From Lomentospora prolificans (lineage: Eukaryota; Ascomycota; Sordariomycetes; Microascales; Microascaceae), in contig JARFXM010000009.1 in assembly GCA_029532625.1 (NCBI GenBank), positions 2,666,001 to 2,730,000 of the forward strand: DNA of 64,000 nucleotides. Reading direction: 5' to 3'. Below the pieces are notes generated by a model that was given only the letters and a program-made list of their open reading frames with translations, did no database searches and was not told where the DNA came from. The stretch's first letter is position 1. Each line of letters starts with the position of its first letter. Made by a program: the position numbers and the translations under genes. Shown in pieces: positions 25,435-35,891 of this stretch.

Positions 25435-26591
25435 TTACGCATACTTCTCATCACTAGAGCTCCTACGCATGCGCCTCCAGAAGACGGCGACGGCAGCGGT
25501 AGCGAAGACGCCAACCATAGCAGCCTTTCCGGCAAAAGACATGCCACCAGCATCAGCTTCGAGGGAAATTGGGATCTCCTCTCCGTTCTGGCCCGAAGCC
25601 CAGGTCGCGTTGCCGAATAGATCTAGCAGAAAAGGCAGTTGCGAACACGAATCAGCGAGTTCCTTTAGTAAAAACGGGCAGTCCAAAGAAAAGTTTGAAA
25701 AAGAACAAGAAAACAGACAAGACTCGGCTTGAAAGCCTAGTTCTTTAATTGATATGTAGTCATCAGAGAATATACATGCGTGACTCCTTTTTGTGCGTAA
25801 AAAGTGTACAGGTATGGCTGGCCTGGCGCCTTAACTTAGAGCTCTACGTGGATACCTTCATCGGGGACGGGGATCTCGCCGGACTTGGCGATCTTAACCG
25901 TCTTGACGGGGCGGTCCCCAGGTTGGGTTTGGGCCTGCTCGATCTTCTCGACAATGTCGTAGCCCTCGAGGACCTCACCGAAGACGACGTGGCGGCCATC
26001 GAGCCAACTGGAAGGGGCGTTAGCGAATAGGAAACAGTGCACATCTGGGGTTATGGAGCTTACGAGGTGACGACGGTGGTGATAAAGAACTGGGAGCCGT
26101 TGGTATCCTTGCCAGCGTTGGCCATCGAGAGAAGACCGGGCTTGGAGTGCTTGAGCTTGAAGTTCTCATCAGGGAACTTGTCGCCGTAGACTAAGAAGCG
26201 CAAGCGACGTTAGCAACAAATAGTAGGGAGAATGAGGATCGAGTTGTCAAGAGATTGACTTACTGGACTTGCCGCCGGTGCCATCACCACGGGTGAAGTC
26301 ACCGCCCTGGATCATGAACTGCTTAATGACACGGTGGAAAGTAGATCCTTCGTAGCCGAAGCCCTTCTCGCCAGTGGCGAGAGCCCTGAAGTTCTCGGCA
26401 GTCTTGGGGACGGTCTTTCCGTAAAGACCCATGACAATGCGGCCGAGAGGCTCATCGCCGTGGGTGATGTCGAAGTAGACCTTGTGGGTAATCTTAGGGC
26501 CCTTGGCAGCCTCGGCGCCCTGGGAGAGGAAGACCATGCTCACTCCGAGGAGGAGCAAGGCGGAGAGGAAAACCCGCCTAAGGTTGAACAT
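25435..26591 (-). CDS. secretory-pathway cyclophilin B, two possible C-termini
   Basis: A peptidyl-prolyl cis-trans isomerase that helps proteins fold in the ER. Exons 26591-26264, 26190-26064 and 26007-25836 give a 208-aa form with a signal peptide (LRRVFLSALLLLGVSMVFLS), the active-site block FHRVIKQFMIQGGDFTRGDGTG, and a C-terminal HVEL, which fits ER retention. A second form is possible. A donor (GTATCC) at 25855, four codons before HVEL, can join an acceptor (TGCTAG) to an exon at 25622-25435. That gives 264 aa (795 nt, exactly in frame). The alternative tail has an NAT sequon, a hydrophobic helix at about residues 233-251 and a basic end RRMRRSS. The catalytic domain is the same in both. 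That the gene is an ER cyclophilin is firm; the two-form model is inference. Confidence 0.9.
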
Positions 26592-27170
26592 GATGATTGC
26601 GTTTGTTGGATGATTGTTTAGACAACTGAGGAGTTAGGTGATTGCAAGACACCGAATTTGGGGGAGGAAGGAAGTGTTTTGGGGAAGGAGGGGGTTGGAG
26701 CACTTGAGAAGAAGTAATATACGTGCTTGGTTGCTCTGCTAGCGTCCAAGAGGACAGGTCACTATTAGCTAGCTTGTGAGGCAGCGGGTGCTGAGAATTG
26801 GCGGTACCAGTGTTTCAAATGCCACCTGCAGTTTCTCCAGGAATTAGGAACACCAGGAAAGGAGAAGATATTACTCCGTACATACCGCCACAGCACGCAA
26901 CGTAGACCCCTGCAGATACATGTACTTTGTACGCGGATGTCGTTGGCCAATCAAGGCGTGATTAGATGTTCCAGATACATTTCTCGGGGAAGCAACCTTA
27001 TACCCCCATCACTTCGTCGCAGAAATGTGGCTAGAATTGTGGCGCCAGAGAGATCATTTGTGGCTCGTACACGGAGACAGCTAAAAATTGATCATCCTAG
27101 ACCACGCAGTCCGACGTGATCCTCACACCGAGTCTCCAGCAACGACAATAGTGGCGGGAATCCCTTCAAA
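26592..27170. promoter_or_regulatory. cyclophilin B / mitochondrial uS13 divergent promoter region
   Basis: 579 bp between divergent start codons. A CCAAT box lies at 26947-26951, closer to the ribosomal protein gene. No coding sequence is supported. Confidence 0.45.
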
Positions 27171-27663
27171 ATGGTAAGTGGACTAGTTATAAGATAAACA
27201 CGCACGATAAATAGTGGCTAACCGCTCTGTAGGTCTTTATTCTAGGTGTCAACTTCAAGGGGCGCATGCCCGTGCAGGTATAGCTTGCCCACCATTAATC
27301 ATACCACCAAGTCCCGAAGCGATCTAACACGCAGTCTTCCGCTCTCTCTAGAAAGCGCTCGAGTGCTTTTATGCCCTCGGGCCCACGACATCGGCGCGCA
27401 TCATGGCGAAATACTCCATCTTCCCCCTCGCTAAAGTCGGCTCCCTCTCGGCCAAGACAGTCACGGCACTGACGGCCGAGCTCTCCCAAATGACGATTGA
27501 GAACGATGCGAAGCGAATCCTGCACGAGAACCTGAAGCGATTGAAGGATATGGGAAGCTACCGCGGAAGGAGACATGCGATGGGTCTTCCCGCTCGCGGA
27601 CAGAGGACGAGGAACCAGATCTATACCGCTCGCAAGCTCAACAGGCTGGACCGCCGTGGTTAA
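27171..27663 (+). CDS. SWS2: mitochondrial small-subunit ribosomal protein uS13m
   Basis: The mitochondrial homologue of bacterial S13, part of the head of the small ribosomal subunit. Exons 27171-27173, 27233-27277 and 27352-27663 encode 119 aa. The first coding exon is the ATG alone: the donor GTAAGT follows it immediately. Exon 2 then encodes VFILGVNFKGRMPVQ and exon 3 starts KALECFYALGPTTSARIM. The family signature is present: GVNF near the N-terminus, LRD-like helix-turn-helix, and GSYRGRRHAMGLPARGQRTRNQ at residues about 86-107. It ends KLNRLDRRG. It is divergent from cyclophilin B and convergent with the dipeptidase gene. Confidence 0.93.
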
Positions 27664-27976
27664 AGAGCTTTATCCATGAGCGTGGGCAACCCCAATTGCC
27701 TACAAACCGTTTTACTCAACTCTACTTTGTGGCCGTGAACGTCACCTCTTGAATCTGTCAATTGGGATCGGAGAAGTGGCGAGCCACCTCCTGGCTGACT
27801 TGTGTCGGCCCTTGTACAACACGCATGGACTTTAGAAGATGGGGGTTTGGGTGCCGCCAGTCAGAAATGTGGCCTTGGCACCTAATGTACAAGATCTTAT
27901 GATTATAAATCTGTTAGAATACAAAGCCATTGATCCAACTTATCTCTGTTCACATTAGTCGCCCGAGGTTATGGAA
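27664..27976. other. convergent 3' region uS13m / dipeptidase
   Basis: 313 bp between two stop codons facing each other. AT-rich towards the right, with no coding sequence. Confidence 0.6.
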
Positions 27977-29575
27977 CTACCCCCAAAGACTGGGCAGGTC
28001 ATCTTCCAAAATAGGTGCAAAAGACGCCTGCAGGCGAGCCGCTACCTTATCCACATCCCTCCAGACACGCAAAAGATTACCTCCAGCAACCTTTGCGGCG
28101 TTTTCATCACTAACACCTTGACGGAGAAGCTCTGCAATAAGGTCAGGAAACTTGGATACATCCTCAAGACCGTCCGGGGCCCTCTCGATGCCGTCAAAGT
28201 CGCTGCCTAGTCCAACATGATCGTATCCGATAAGGTTCCCGATATGCATGATGTGTTTGACCACTTGGTGAATGTTAGAGTCCTCGGGCACGTCGTCAGG
28301 TAGACCGTTGTCATTGTCAGATTCCTTGCAGGCAATGAAAGGAGGGTTGAAGTTGATCATGACGAGCGAGTTGCGCTCCTTGACAAGCCTGAGGACGTTG
28401 TCTTTGACGTTTCGGGGATGCGGACAGACACTGTACGCGGAGCTATGGCTAAAGATGATGGGCGCCTGACTTCCCTCCCAGTCGTCTTTACCACCGAGTA
28501 CATGAAGCATTGTTTCCTCACTAGTGGGACAAAGGTAAGTACGTGCCCGCAAGAGATACATAGCTAGAGAGAAGACAAACCTAGTATGGGCAAGATCCAC
28601 AATCATTCCTATTCTGTTCATCTCAGCGACAAGCTTCTTGCCCTCAGCGCTCACACCGTGCCACTTCGGTTCCGCTGTTCGGATGGGGTGCTCGACGAGG
28701 GCAGCATCGGCATATTTGTTGTGGCAGTTGTGGGTAAGAGTAGAGTACCGGACTCCCATATCGTAAAACCTTCGCAAGTTTGCTACTGAGTTTCCAATCT
28801 GATGGAGACCTTCGATCCCTAGGGGTGAGATGAGCTGGCCTCGCTTGAAGACGTCAAGGGCATCGCCACTGTTGACGTTTCCGGAAAACTTGTCTGGGTA
28901 GGCCGCCCTCAGCCGAGAGGCTAGATCTATTTGCTGGAGAGTAAACTGAACGCCTGAAGCCAGCACATGTTAGTGTTCTATGGGTTCTCTGTGAGGATCC
29001 CACGAATAAACTTACTCTCGGCGTAGTTTTCATCGGAGAAATCGGCGCCGTCAGCTGGGCAAGGCACGAATACGCTCCAGAAGAAGCCGCCATTCAACCC
29101 CTCTCGGAGACGCGGCAGGTCAACATGGCCGTAAAAACCACCCTTTTCAAAGGGTGTGGTAAAGTTGTCTTGGTAAATATGGTTGTTATATACTGCCCGG
29201 ATCAGGATTGCCATATCATTATGACCGTCTGGGCGTCATTAGCAAGCGTCTTCATCAAGTCGACGGATGTGCAGGGGGAGGTGCGATATTACCAATCAGC
29301 GGGGTGTGAGAGAGTATGCTCTGGACTCGCTCATCAATGGAATCTGAGCTTAGAGACGGACGGTGCTTTGTTGGCACAACGGCGTGGTAGTTGTCAGCTA
29401 CAGGCCTAAATAGGAGGCTTATTGAAAGCAACGATAAGGCCACGGCAAGCACGCGCTTCTTGGTAACATGGCGAGACTGTGGAAAACCACCTGTGGAAGA
29501 CCGCTTAGCCTCGCTGATCGGGAGCTCCGGCTTTGACGGTAAGGAGAGATAAGACCGGCGGTCTTTGAAGCGCAT
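27977..29575 (-). CDS. membrane dipeptidase (peptidase family M19)
   Basis: A zinc dipeptidase of the renal-dipeptidase family, which hydrolyses a wide range of dipeptides. Exons 29575-29293, 29228-29016, 28953-28581 and 28520-27977 encode 470 aa. The N-terminus is cytosolic and basic. A single hydrophobic helix (about residues 42-57, VLAVALSLLSISLLF) makes it a likely type II membrane protein. Zinc-binding residues appear as DGHNDM at residues 95-100 (H97 and D99), with LTHNCHN, VDLAHTS and FSHSSA farther on, and GLGSDFDGIE near the C-terminus. The third intron uses a non-standard GTTTGT donor, but the joined product restores DLAHTSEETM, so I accept it. The start is MRFKDRRSYL; upstream in-frame Met codons lie in AT-rich leader. 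Confidence 0.92.
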
Positions 29576-30207
29576 TATGGAATAATAGAAAAAGATGAGA
29601 GTTATATATAGGGTACTCTGGTTCGTTTTCCCCAAGATAGGGCGCCGGTATTTTTTATTTTTTGTTTTATTTTCCTTTTGGGTTAAAATCAAGTAAAATA
29701 GAGAAAATGGGGGGTCCGAGTCGTTTGGGGATGAATTGACGTGCTTGGTTGTCTTGATGTTCAACCAGCCAGCACAACCAAATTCCCGTCAGGGTTCTCC
29801 GTTCGAGAAGATTAATCATACAACCAAAAATGACATCAATCGCATCTATAACAGTGGTTTCTTTTACTGGCCATCAGTCCTAGGGATACGTACAAGAATT
29901 AGCAGGTCCTCATTACGGTTGCGTATCCATTGCTAATACAGTTTGACGCGAATCGACGTTCTTTTATCTCTTCACTCTTATTTTGATTCTCCTTCCAACA
30001 AAGTGCCCAGACGACATGCTTCGAATTAGTGCTGACTGGCGCCCACCGAGGTAGATCATGTAGCGCCAACCAGAGGGTTTAAAGACACACTGGCCACTGC
30101 CCAGCAAGCAGTTTTAGGAAGACCAACCGCACGCAACGTCTGGCTCCATTCTAATAGTCTTTAGCAAAGACTGAAGGATGTGGGCCATCCGCCTTATTAA
30201 AAGAAGG

Positions 30208-30238
<31 letters not shown>

Positions 30239-32266
30239 AACCCTCTCAAGGTTGATCGTCAATACGAGTAGATGATTTGTAGTCGGCTTGGCGTGAGATC
30301 CGCGGGCTCAAAGGGTTGTAGAATTTGACTCCTAGAGTCGTGGACGTGGGACTGCTTCAGTTCGCACATGCGTGGATTGCAGGAGGCGAAGCGGGTCCCG
30401 ATCGGCCAGGGCCTCCTGTTTCCGTCGCCTGCTCCGAGTGACAATCCCTCCGTGTTGCGTTGAGTTGTTTGTGTTCATTATTATTAGCCGGTAAGCTAAG
30501 GAAGAAGGATTCTTGGGAAATGGCATAAATGGCATTTTGATCTACACGCTGGCTACACAGACCAGACCTCAGCCTGGGAAGGAAAACATCTGGAACATTT
30601 TCTCGACTTCAAACATCGATTCGGCTGACATTTGACGCTGATTGGGTTCTAGATTCTTCGCCGTCGTGACACGAGTGATTCCATGAAGGTCAGGGGTATC
30701 CTCGAGCCAGGCGCAGAGTTTAAATTGATGGCACATGGTTGATGGGCTTCCAACCTTGAAAGGGCCAGCCAGCTGGCTATCAATTTAGTTTAGATCGACC
30801 CAATGCCCTATTTATAGTGCCTAGCGAGCCCACTATTGAGGCAGCCACTGCACTGGCACATTGGATGGACACCGAAGTCTCGAAGTCTAGGGATCAATCA
30901 ACAGAACGCTGACTGATTGATTTGAGGAACACTCCACTGGAAGGCAGCTCAATTCTAGTGCTTCGAGGGCCGGGTCACGCTGGCCTTGCAAGAATTACTG
31001 GTGATAAATGCACATGGCCAGCCAGCAATAATTGGGCAAGGACCCAGCTTAACACCCAGCTGGCTGGCGACGCCAGCGCCATCAAGCCTACGAGTAGATT
31101 GGGCTATTAGCGCCCATCAATCAATGAAGGGGCTGACTCCAGTTGGTGTTGGTCCACCCAGTCCAGGCATGGCCAGCATCTGCGCCCTACTGGGAGTGGA
31201 TACATCAATGGGTCAGGGTTCATCTCGACAGACGCTTGGAGGCCGTCTACTTCGTACGTCTTCTGTACCCATACTTTGGTGCCAGACCAATCCTCAAAGT
31301 TCTGTGCCATTTTCCACGCTCTTTTTCGTCAATAAGGATGCGTTCCCTGATGCACAGAATTCTATAGAAATTTGCGCAATATTATTTACGGCGTCGGGCA
31401 GATATCGACTTGGGGCATCTCCCCTGACCCAGGTGCAGCCACGATCTGGAGGAAACAACAGTTGAGCCTGATCCTCGTGTTACGTCCGTGTCGACGCCAA
31501 TACTTGCAAGTACATGTTACAACCCGCTCCATCTCCCTCAATTTTCCCCGTGCCACTACCAGGCCCCTCTGGCGGGTCTGGCAGGTGCTGGGTGGTGAGT
31601 ACCAACTACCTCCACCTCAGTCTCTATTGCTGGCTGGCATGGAAGTACTTGGCGGCTTGCGACCAGTAATAGGGCGACTGGTGTCTGTCTCAATCCCTGT
31701 GCATATTGATTATTCCTGGACCCGTTCCAGCCATCGCCCATGTGTTGCCCACTCGCCCACCATACTCTTTTGGAATCATCCAGCGCTGCACCAATCCGGC
31801 CGGCCCCATGTTCATCCTCGCTGGCCATTGGATTCTCCAGCCGCAGACGGAGCTGACCTGTCCTTGTCTTGTCCTGACCCTGTCACTCTACGTCCCTTTC
31901 TGTACCTCCTCTATTATTCTGTCCTAACTGTGCCTGGCGTCTCCTCCCTTGGATTTGGCACGCGGCGTCTACATGTATTATTATCCTCACATACGAGACA
32001 AGAAAAATAATTTCCTACAGTCGTCAACAACAGCCTCGCCTCCTTTCTCCTGCATCTCGATTCTGGACCCGCAAATCCACCCCAAACGAACCGATCCACG
32101 ACCCACGAACTCACGACCCACGATCGACGATTCTTCGACTCTGACGATTTTCTTTTCCGATTTGCTTTCCTATACACCACCATCCCACCGCTTCCGCCGA
32201 GCCTGCAGAGAGCTATAGACACCTTCACCAATCGTTTTTGTCCAGCACAGCGCGAACCCACTCGCT
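29576..32266. other. intergenic, divergent promoters (2.7 kb)
   Basis: Two start codons point outward from this gap, so it carries the promoters of the dipeptidase and the RhoGAP genes. It contains a 29-nt A run (30208-30236) and five copies of CCAGCCAGC/GCTGGCTGG, one of them inside a 12-bp palindrome AGCCAGCTGGCT (30767-30778). From about 31900 on the plus strand becomes pyrimidine-rich, as expected for the RhoGAP leader. The open frames here (for example 31372-32010) have no coding character. Confidence 0.55.
30208..30236. repeat. poly-A tract (29 nt)
   Basis: The longest mononucleotide run in the window. No recognisable element body lies next to it. Confidence 0.9.
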
Positions 32267-35100
32267 ATGCCGGGCTTCGCAGAGTCGTTCTGGTCCGCCG
32301 ACTATGCGGCAGGTGCGTCATACTACTCCTCACCACGAACCAGCCCTGCATCTGCTTCCCCGGCTCCTTGACTAACTGCTTGCTCCCCCGTCTAGGCCTT
32401 GGAGTCCTGTTTGGTAAGCTCCAACAGGGTGTGCTGGAGAACAGACAGGTCCTCACTGTCGCGCGCATGCGAGCCGAAGCCGAAGATGTCTACGGCCAAC
32501 GATTAGCAGACATTGCACCTGCCGCCGATAAAATCACTGGTGGATTTAACAGAGATGATGGAGCTAGCGTTCGCAAGGTGAGAGACTTCATAGAGAGTTG
32601 GCGCCGTTGTCGTTCGCTTGTCGCCTGACGGGAGCGCTAACCGACGTGTACTTTTGACAGGCCTACGAGGGTGTTCGGTCCAACATGGAAGATGCCGGCA
32701 AGTCCCACAGGAAAATCGCCCAGAATATCCGAGACCTCGTCGTAAACCCCTTCTCTCGATGGTGCGATGCCCACGAAGCCCGCATTCAAGATTCCCAAGA
32801 TGAGCTCCAATCACGGATCAAGGCACACGATAGACAGTTCGAGGCTGTCAAGAAGCTGAGAAGCAACTATCTTAATAAGTGCCGCCTCGTCGAAGACCTC
32901 GAAGAGGAAAACAAGTTAGCCTTCCAGGATCCCGAGACGAGTCCAAAGGCTGCCACCATTCCCGAGATCAAGGTCGATTCCGAAGCCCAGCCAGCAGCCA
33001 CGGCCGACGATGAGCTCGAGGAGGAGGTATTCGAAATTGGCGATGAGGTCTATGGAGTAGAACAGCTGAAAAAGATTCTCTCCCACATGCTCACCACCAT
33101 CAAGCTCGGCGAGACCAAGATCCCCATTCTCGGCACCTACCAAAACACCTCTGCCGGCACCGACATCGTCGAATATCTCCAGAGACACATGGGCACCTCG
33201 AGCATAAGCTATGCCGAGCGTATAGGTCAGGATCTCGTAACCAACGGTTTTTTGCGCTTGGTTGGTAACGTCGGCAACACTTTCGCCAACAGCTCGAGGA
33301 TGTTTTACCAGTGGCGCCCCAAGGCCTTTAAGATCTCTGGTGTTCCCGAAAAGAAGGTCCCCGCATCGAGGACTATGTCTTTCCCTGTCTCGGATGGCTC
33401 AGACTCCCCTGTTGTTGGCGCTGTGAGTGAGTACCTCTCCAACTGGAATGTCCTCAACAGCCAGCATCCGAATGAGACTCCGGCGCAGAGGCTACAAAGG
33501 GAAGCCCGTGAGGCCGATGAGAGGTACAAGGCTGGCGTGCAAAAGTTGGATGAACTCCGTTGTGAACTTGAGGAGGCCATTGTTCTTCACCTCAAATTCC
33601 TTGAGCGCTGCGAGTTGGACAGGCTTAAGGCTATCAAGACCGTCCTCTTGGACTTCTCTGGCACAGTTAGCAATGTTATTCCCAGCCTCCAGTCTGCTGT
33701 TGACAACATGATGCTCTTCCAAGAAGCCGTTCAGCCCGCGAACGACCTTCGCTACCTTATCGAAAACTACCGTACTGGAAGCTTCTCCCCCAAGGTTGTT
33801 GTGTATGGAAACTACTATAACAAAGTTGACCAACAAACCTTTGGTGTTGATCTCGAGGCTCGGGCAACAGCCGACAAGAAGCGCGTGCCCATAATTGTCA
33901 CTACCATCCTTACCTACCTGGACAACCACTATCCCGATCTCGAAGATGACGTGACTATGCGGAACGTCTGGCTGGCGGATGTACCTCTCACCCAAACTCA
34001 TAAGCTACGCGCCAGGGTCAACGATGGCAAGCCTGTTTCTCCTGAAGTGTTTGCTGACTTTGATGTTCCTACCGTTGCGAGTTTGTTGAAACTCTATCTC
34101 CTTGAATTGCCTGGTAAGTAGCTCGTCGTGGTAGATACAACCCAAGCATACTCATATAAGACTAACCTCCGTCCCTCTAGACTCTTTAATATCATCTCAT
34201 GTCTATGAGATTGTTAGAAATATCTACTCTACTACTTCTCCAGACACAGCCGATTCCTCCCGAGTCGCGGTACTACAGCAGACACTCTCACAGCTGCGCC
34301 TATCCAATATTGCCACTCTCGACGCTTGCATGAACCACTTCACTCGCCTCATCGACCTCACCTCGGCCGACGAAACTTACGTGTCCACCCTCGCTACCAA
34401 TATTGCCCCATGCATTTTGCGGCCCAAGACTGAGACGTCGCTTACCATGGAAGAAAAGCACGCTTACCGCCTAATCCGAGACCTGTTCACTCATAAGGAC
34501 GCCATTTTCAATGAGCTCAAGCGCATGTCTACTCCTGGTTACGCTGGTTCCCTCGGCCGATCCGCCCCGAGGCCCCGAGCCATTAGCACCGACGAGAGCA
34601 ACCGCAAGGCGAACATGGAAGAGCGCAACAGGCTACTCCTCGAGAAGGCTGGAGCCACCCCTGGCAGCAGCCGAAGCCGGGCCACTAGCCCCGCCCCTGG
34701 CCCCCGCGGTCACCGACGCGACCGGTCTACCGGCGGCCCCGATACCCGATTCCCAATCGCGAGTCCCACCGTTCCCACTGAGCGTCACCGCTCCAGCCTA
34801 GGAAGTGGCGTAGGCGGATTCAAGAGGCAGTCGCTCGAGGTGCCTGGTTCCGAGGGTACCGGATCCCCTGTCGAGGCCGCCAACACCACCAACGGCGGCA
34901 GCAGCGAGAGCTACGCCGCTAGAACCGAGGCCGCGTCGGAGTCCCCTATCGAGAAGAGGAACAGCTTGTCCCGTAGCGGCGCGCGCTTCTCGACTGGCAG
35001 GCGGATTCCCGTCACTTTGCCTGACTCCCCCAGGCAACGCTCTGAGACACTCCCTCATAGAACCCCGGTAACGCTCGAGGACAGGCCGATGCGTCAATAA
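32267..35100 (+). CDS. F-BAR / DEP / RhoGAP protein (Rgd2/Rga8 type)
   Basis: A membrane-bending Rho GTPase regulator; the yeast relative Rgd2 acts on Cdc42 and Rho5. Exons 32267-32312, 32396-32577, 32661-34113 and 34181-35100 encode 866 aa. The F-BAR/FCH region starts at the N-terminus (MPGFAESFWSADYAAG, QGVLENRQVLTVARMRAEAE). It is interrupted by a DEP domain (about residues 215-300, GTDIVEYLQRHM and FLRLVGNVGNTF) and resumes to about residue 470. DEP inserted in F-BAR is the hallmark of this subfamily. The RhoGAP domain spans about 480-680 (VPTVASLLKLYLLELPDSL). The C-terminal 180 residues are Ser/Pro/Arg-rich and disordered, likely phosphorylated. The usual Arg-finger loop (GxFRxSG) reads NVWLADVP here (residues 511-518), so catalysis may be atypical or absent. 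Confidence 0.92.
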
Positions 35101-35891
35101 GTTGCTTCACGAGAATTTTTAAGCGATGAGAAGGCGCACGTAGGTGCAAGAGGTCGAAAACGGCACATACCAGCAGGCAGCCGGGAATTGTTTACAACTG
35201 ATGTGTATGAGTGATGTGACGGGCTTTTTTTTTTTTCCTTAATCTATGGAAACGAGGGCAATGGTTTTGTCTCTTTGTTTTTTTCTTTTTTTCCGTTTGT
35301 ACCTCTTCTTTGGTTGGTATTTCTTTCCTCGGTATCTTTCTCGACGTCTTATCTGTAAATGCTGGTTTCATGGTAATCGGCATGAGGATGTACATGGACT
35401 TATCTTTTTCGATTTCCTTTATCAATCTAGGGGGCTGGCTGGTGGTCTACATGGGCGGAAAAGAGGGAGGAGGTAAATGGGGCAGAATGAAGGTGGCAAG
35501 AGAGGAGAGGACGAGTAACAGGGGATCGGATTTGTGTTTCTCAAGATATCATCATGTATGAAAGCGTCGCAGTACAGACGACAGTCAAACACAATTCCTC
35601 TTTCTTCCTTTACATCGACTCGGAACATCATTCGAACGTGGTATAGCTTTATTTATGGAAAGAAATGATGACGAGGAACAGTTGGAGACTCGGCTTGCCT
35701 TGGGCTGATATGAGTAGCATATATATATTCACGCGGCTCGGCTTCGAAGTCGATAGCCCACTGGGTAGATGCCATAACATCCAATGAATTCCGAATAGCT
35801 TCCGACGCCGCATGCGAAAAAAAGTCCACAATGCCCTGTGTCCTTCTTATTTGAGTTTATTGCTCTCCTCTCAGATGGACATGCCTATCTA
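35101..35891. other. convergent 3' region RhoGAP / AP-3 delta
   Basis: 791 bp between two stop codons facing each other. T-rich in its left half, with one GCTGGCTGG (35434-35442). No coding sequence. Confidence 0.6.
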
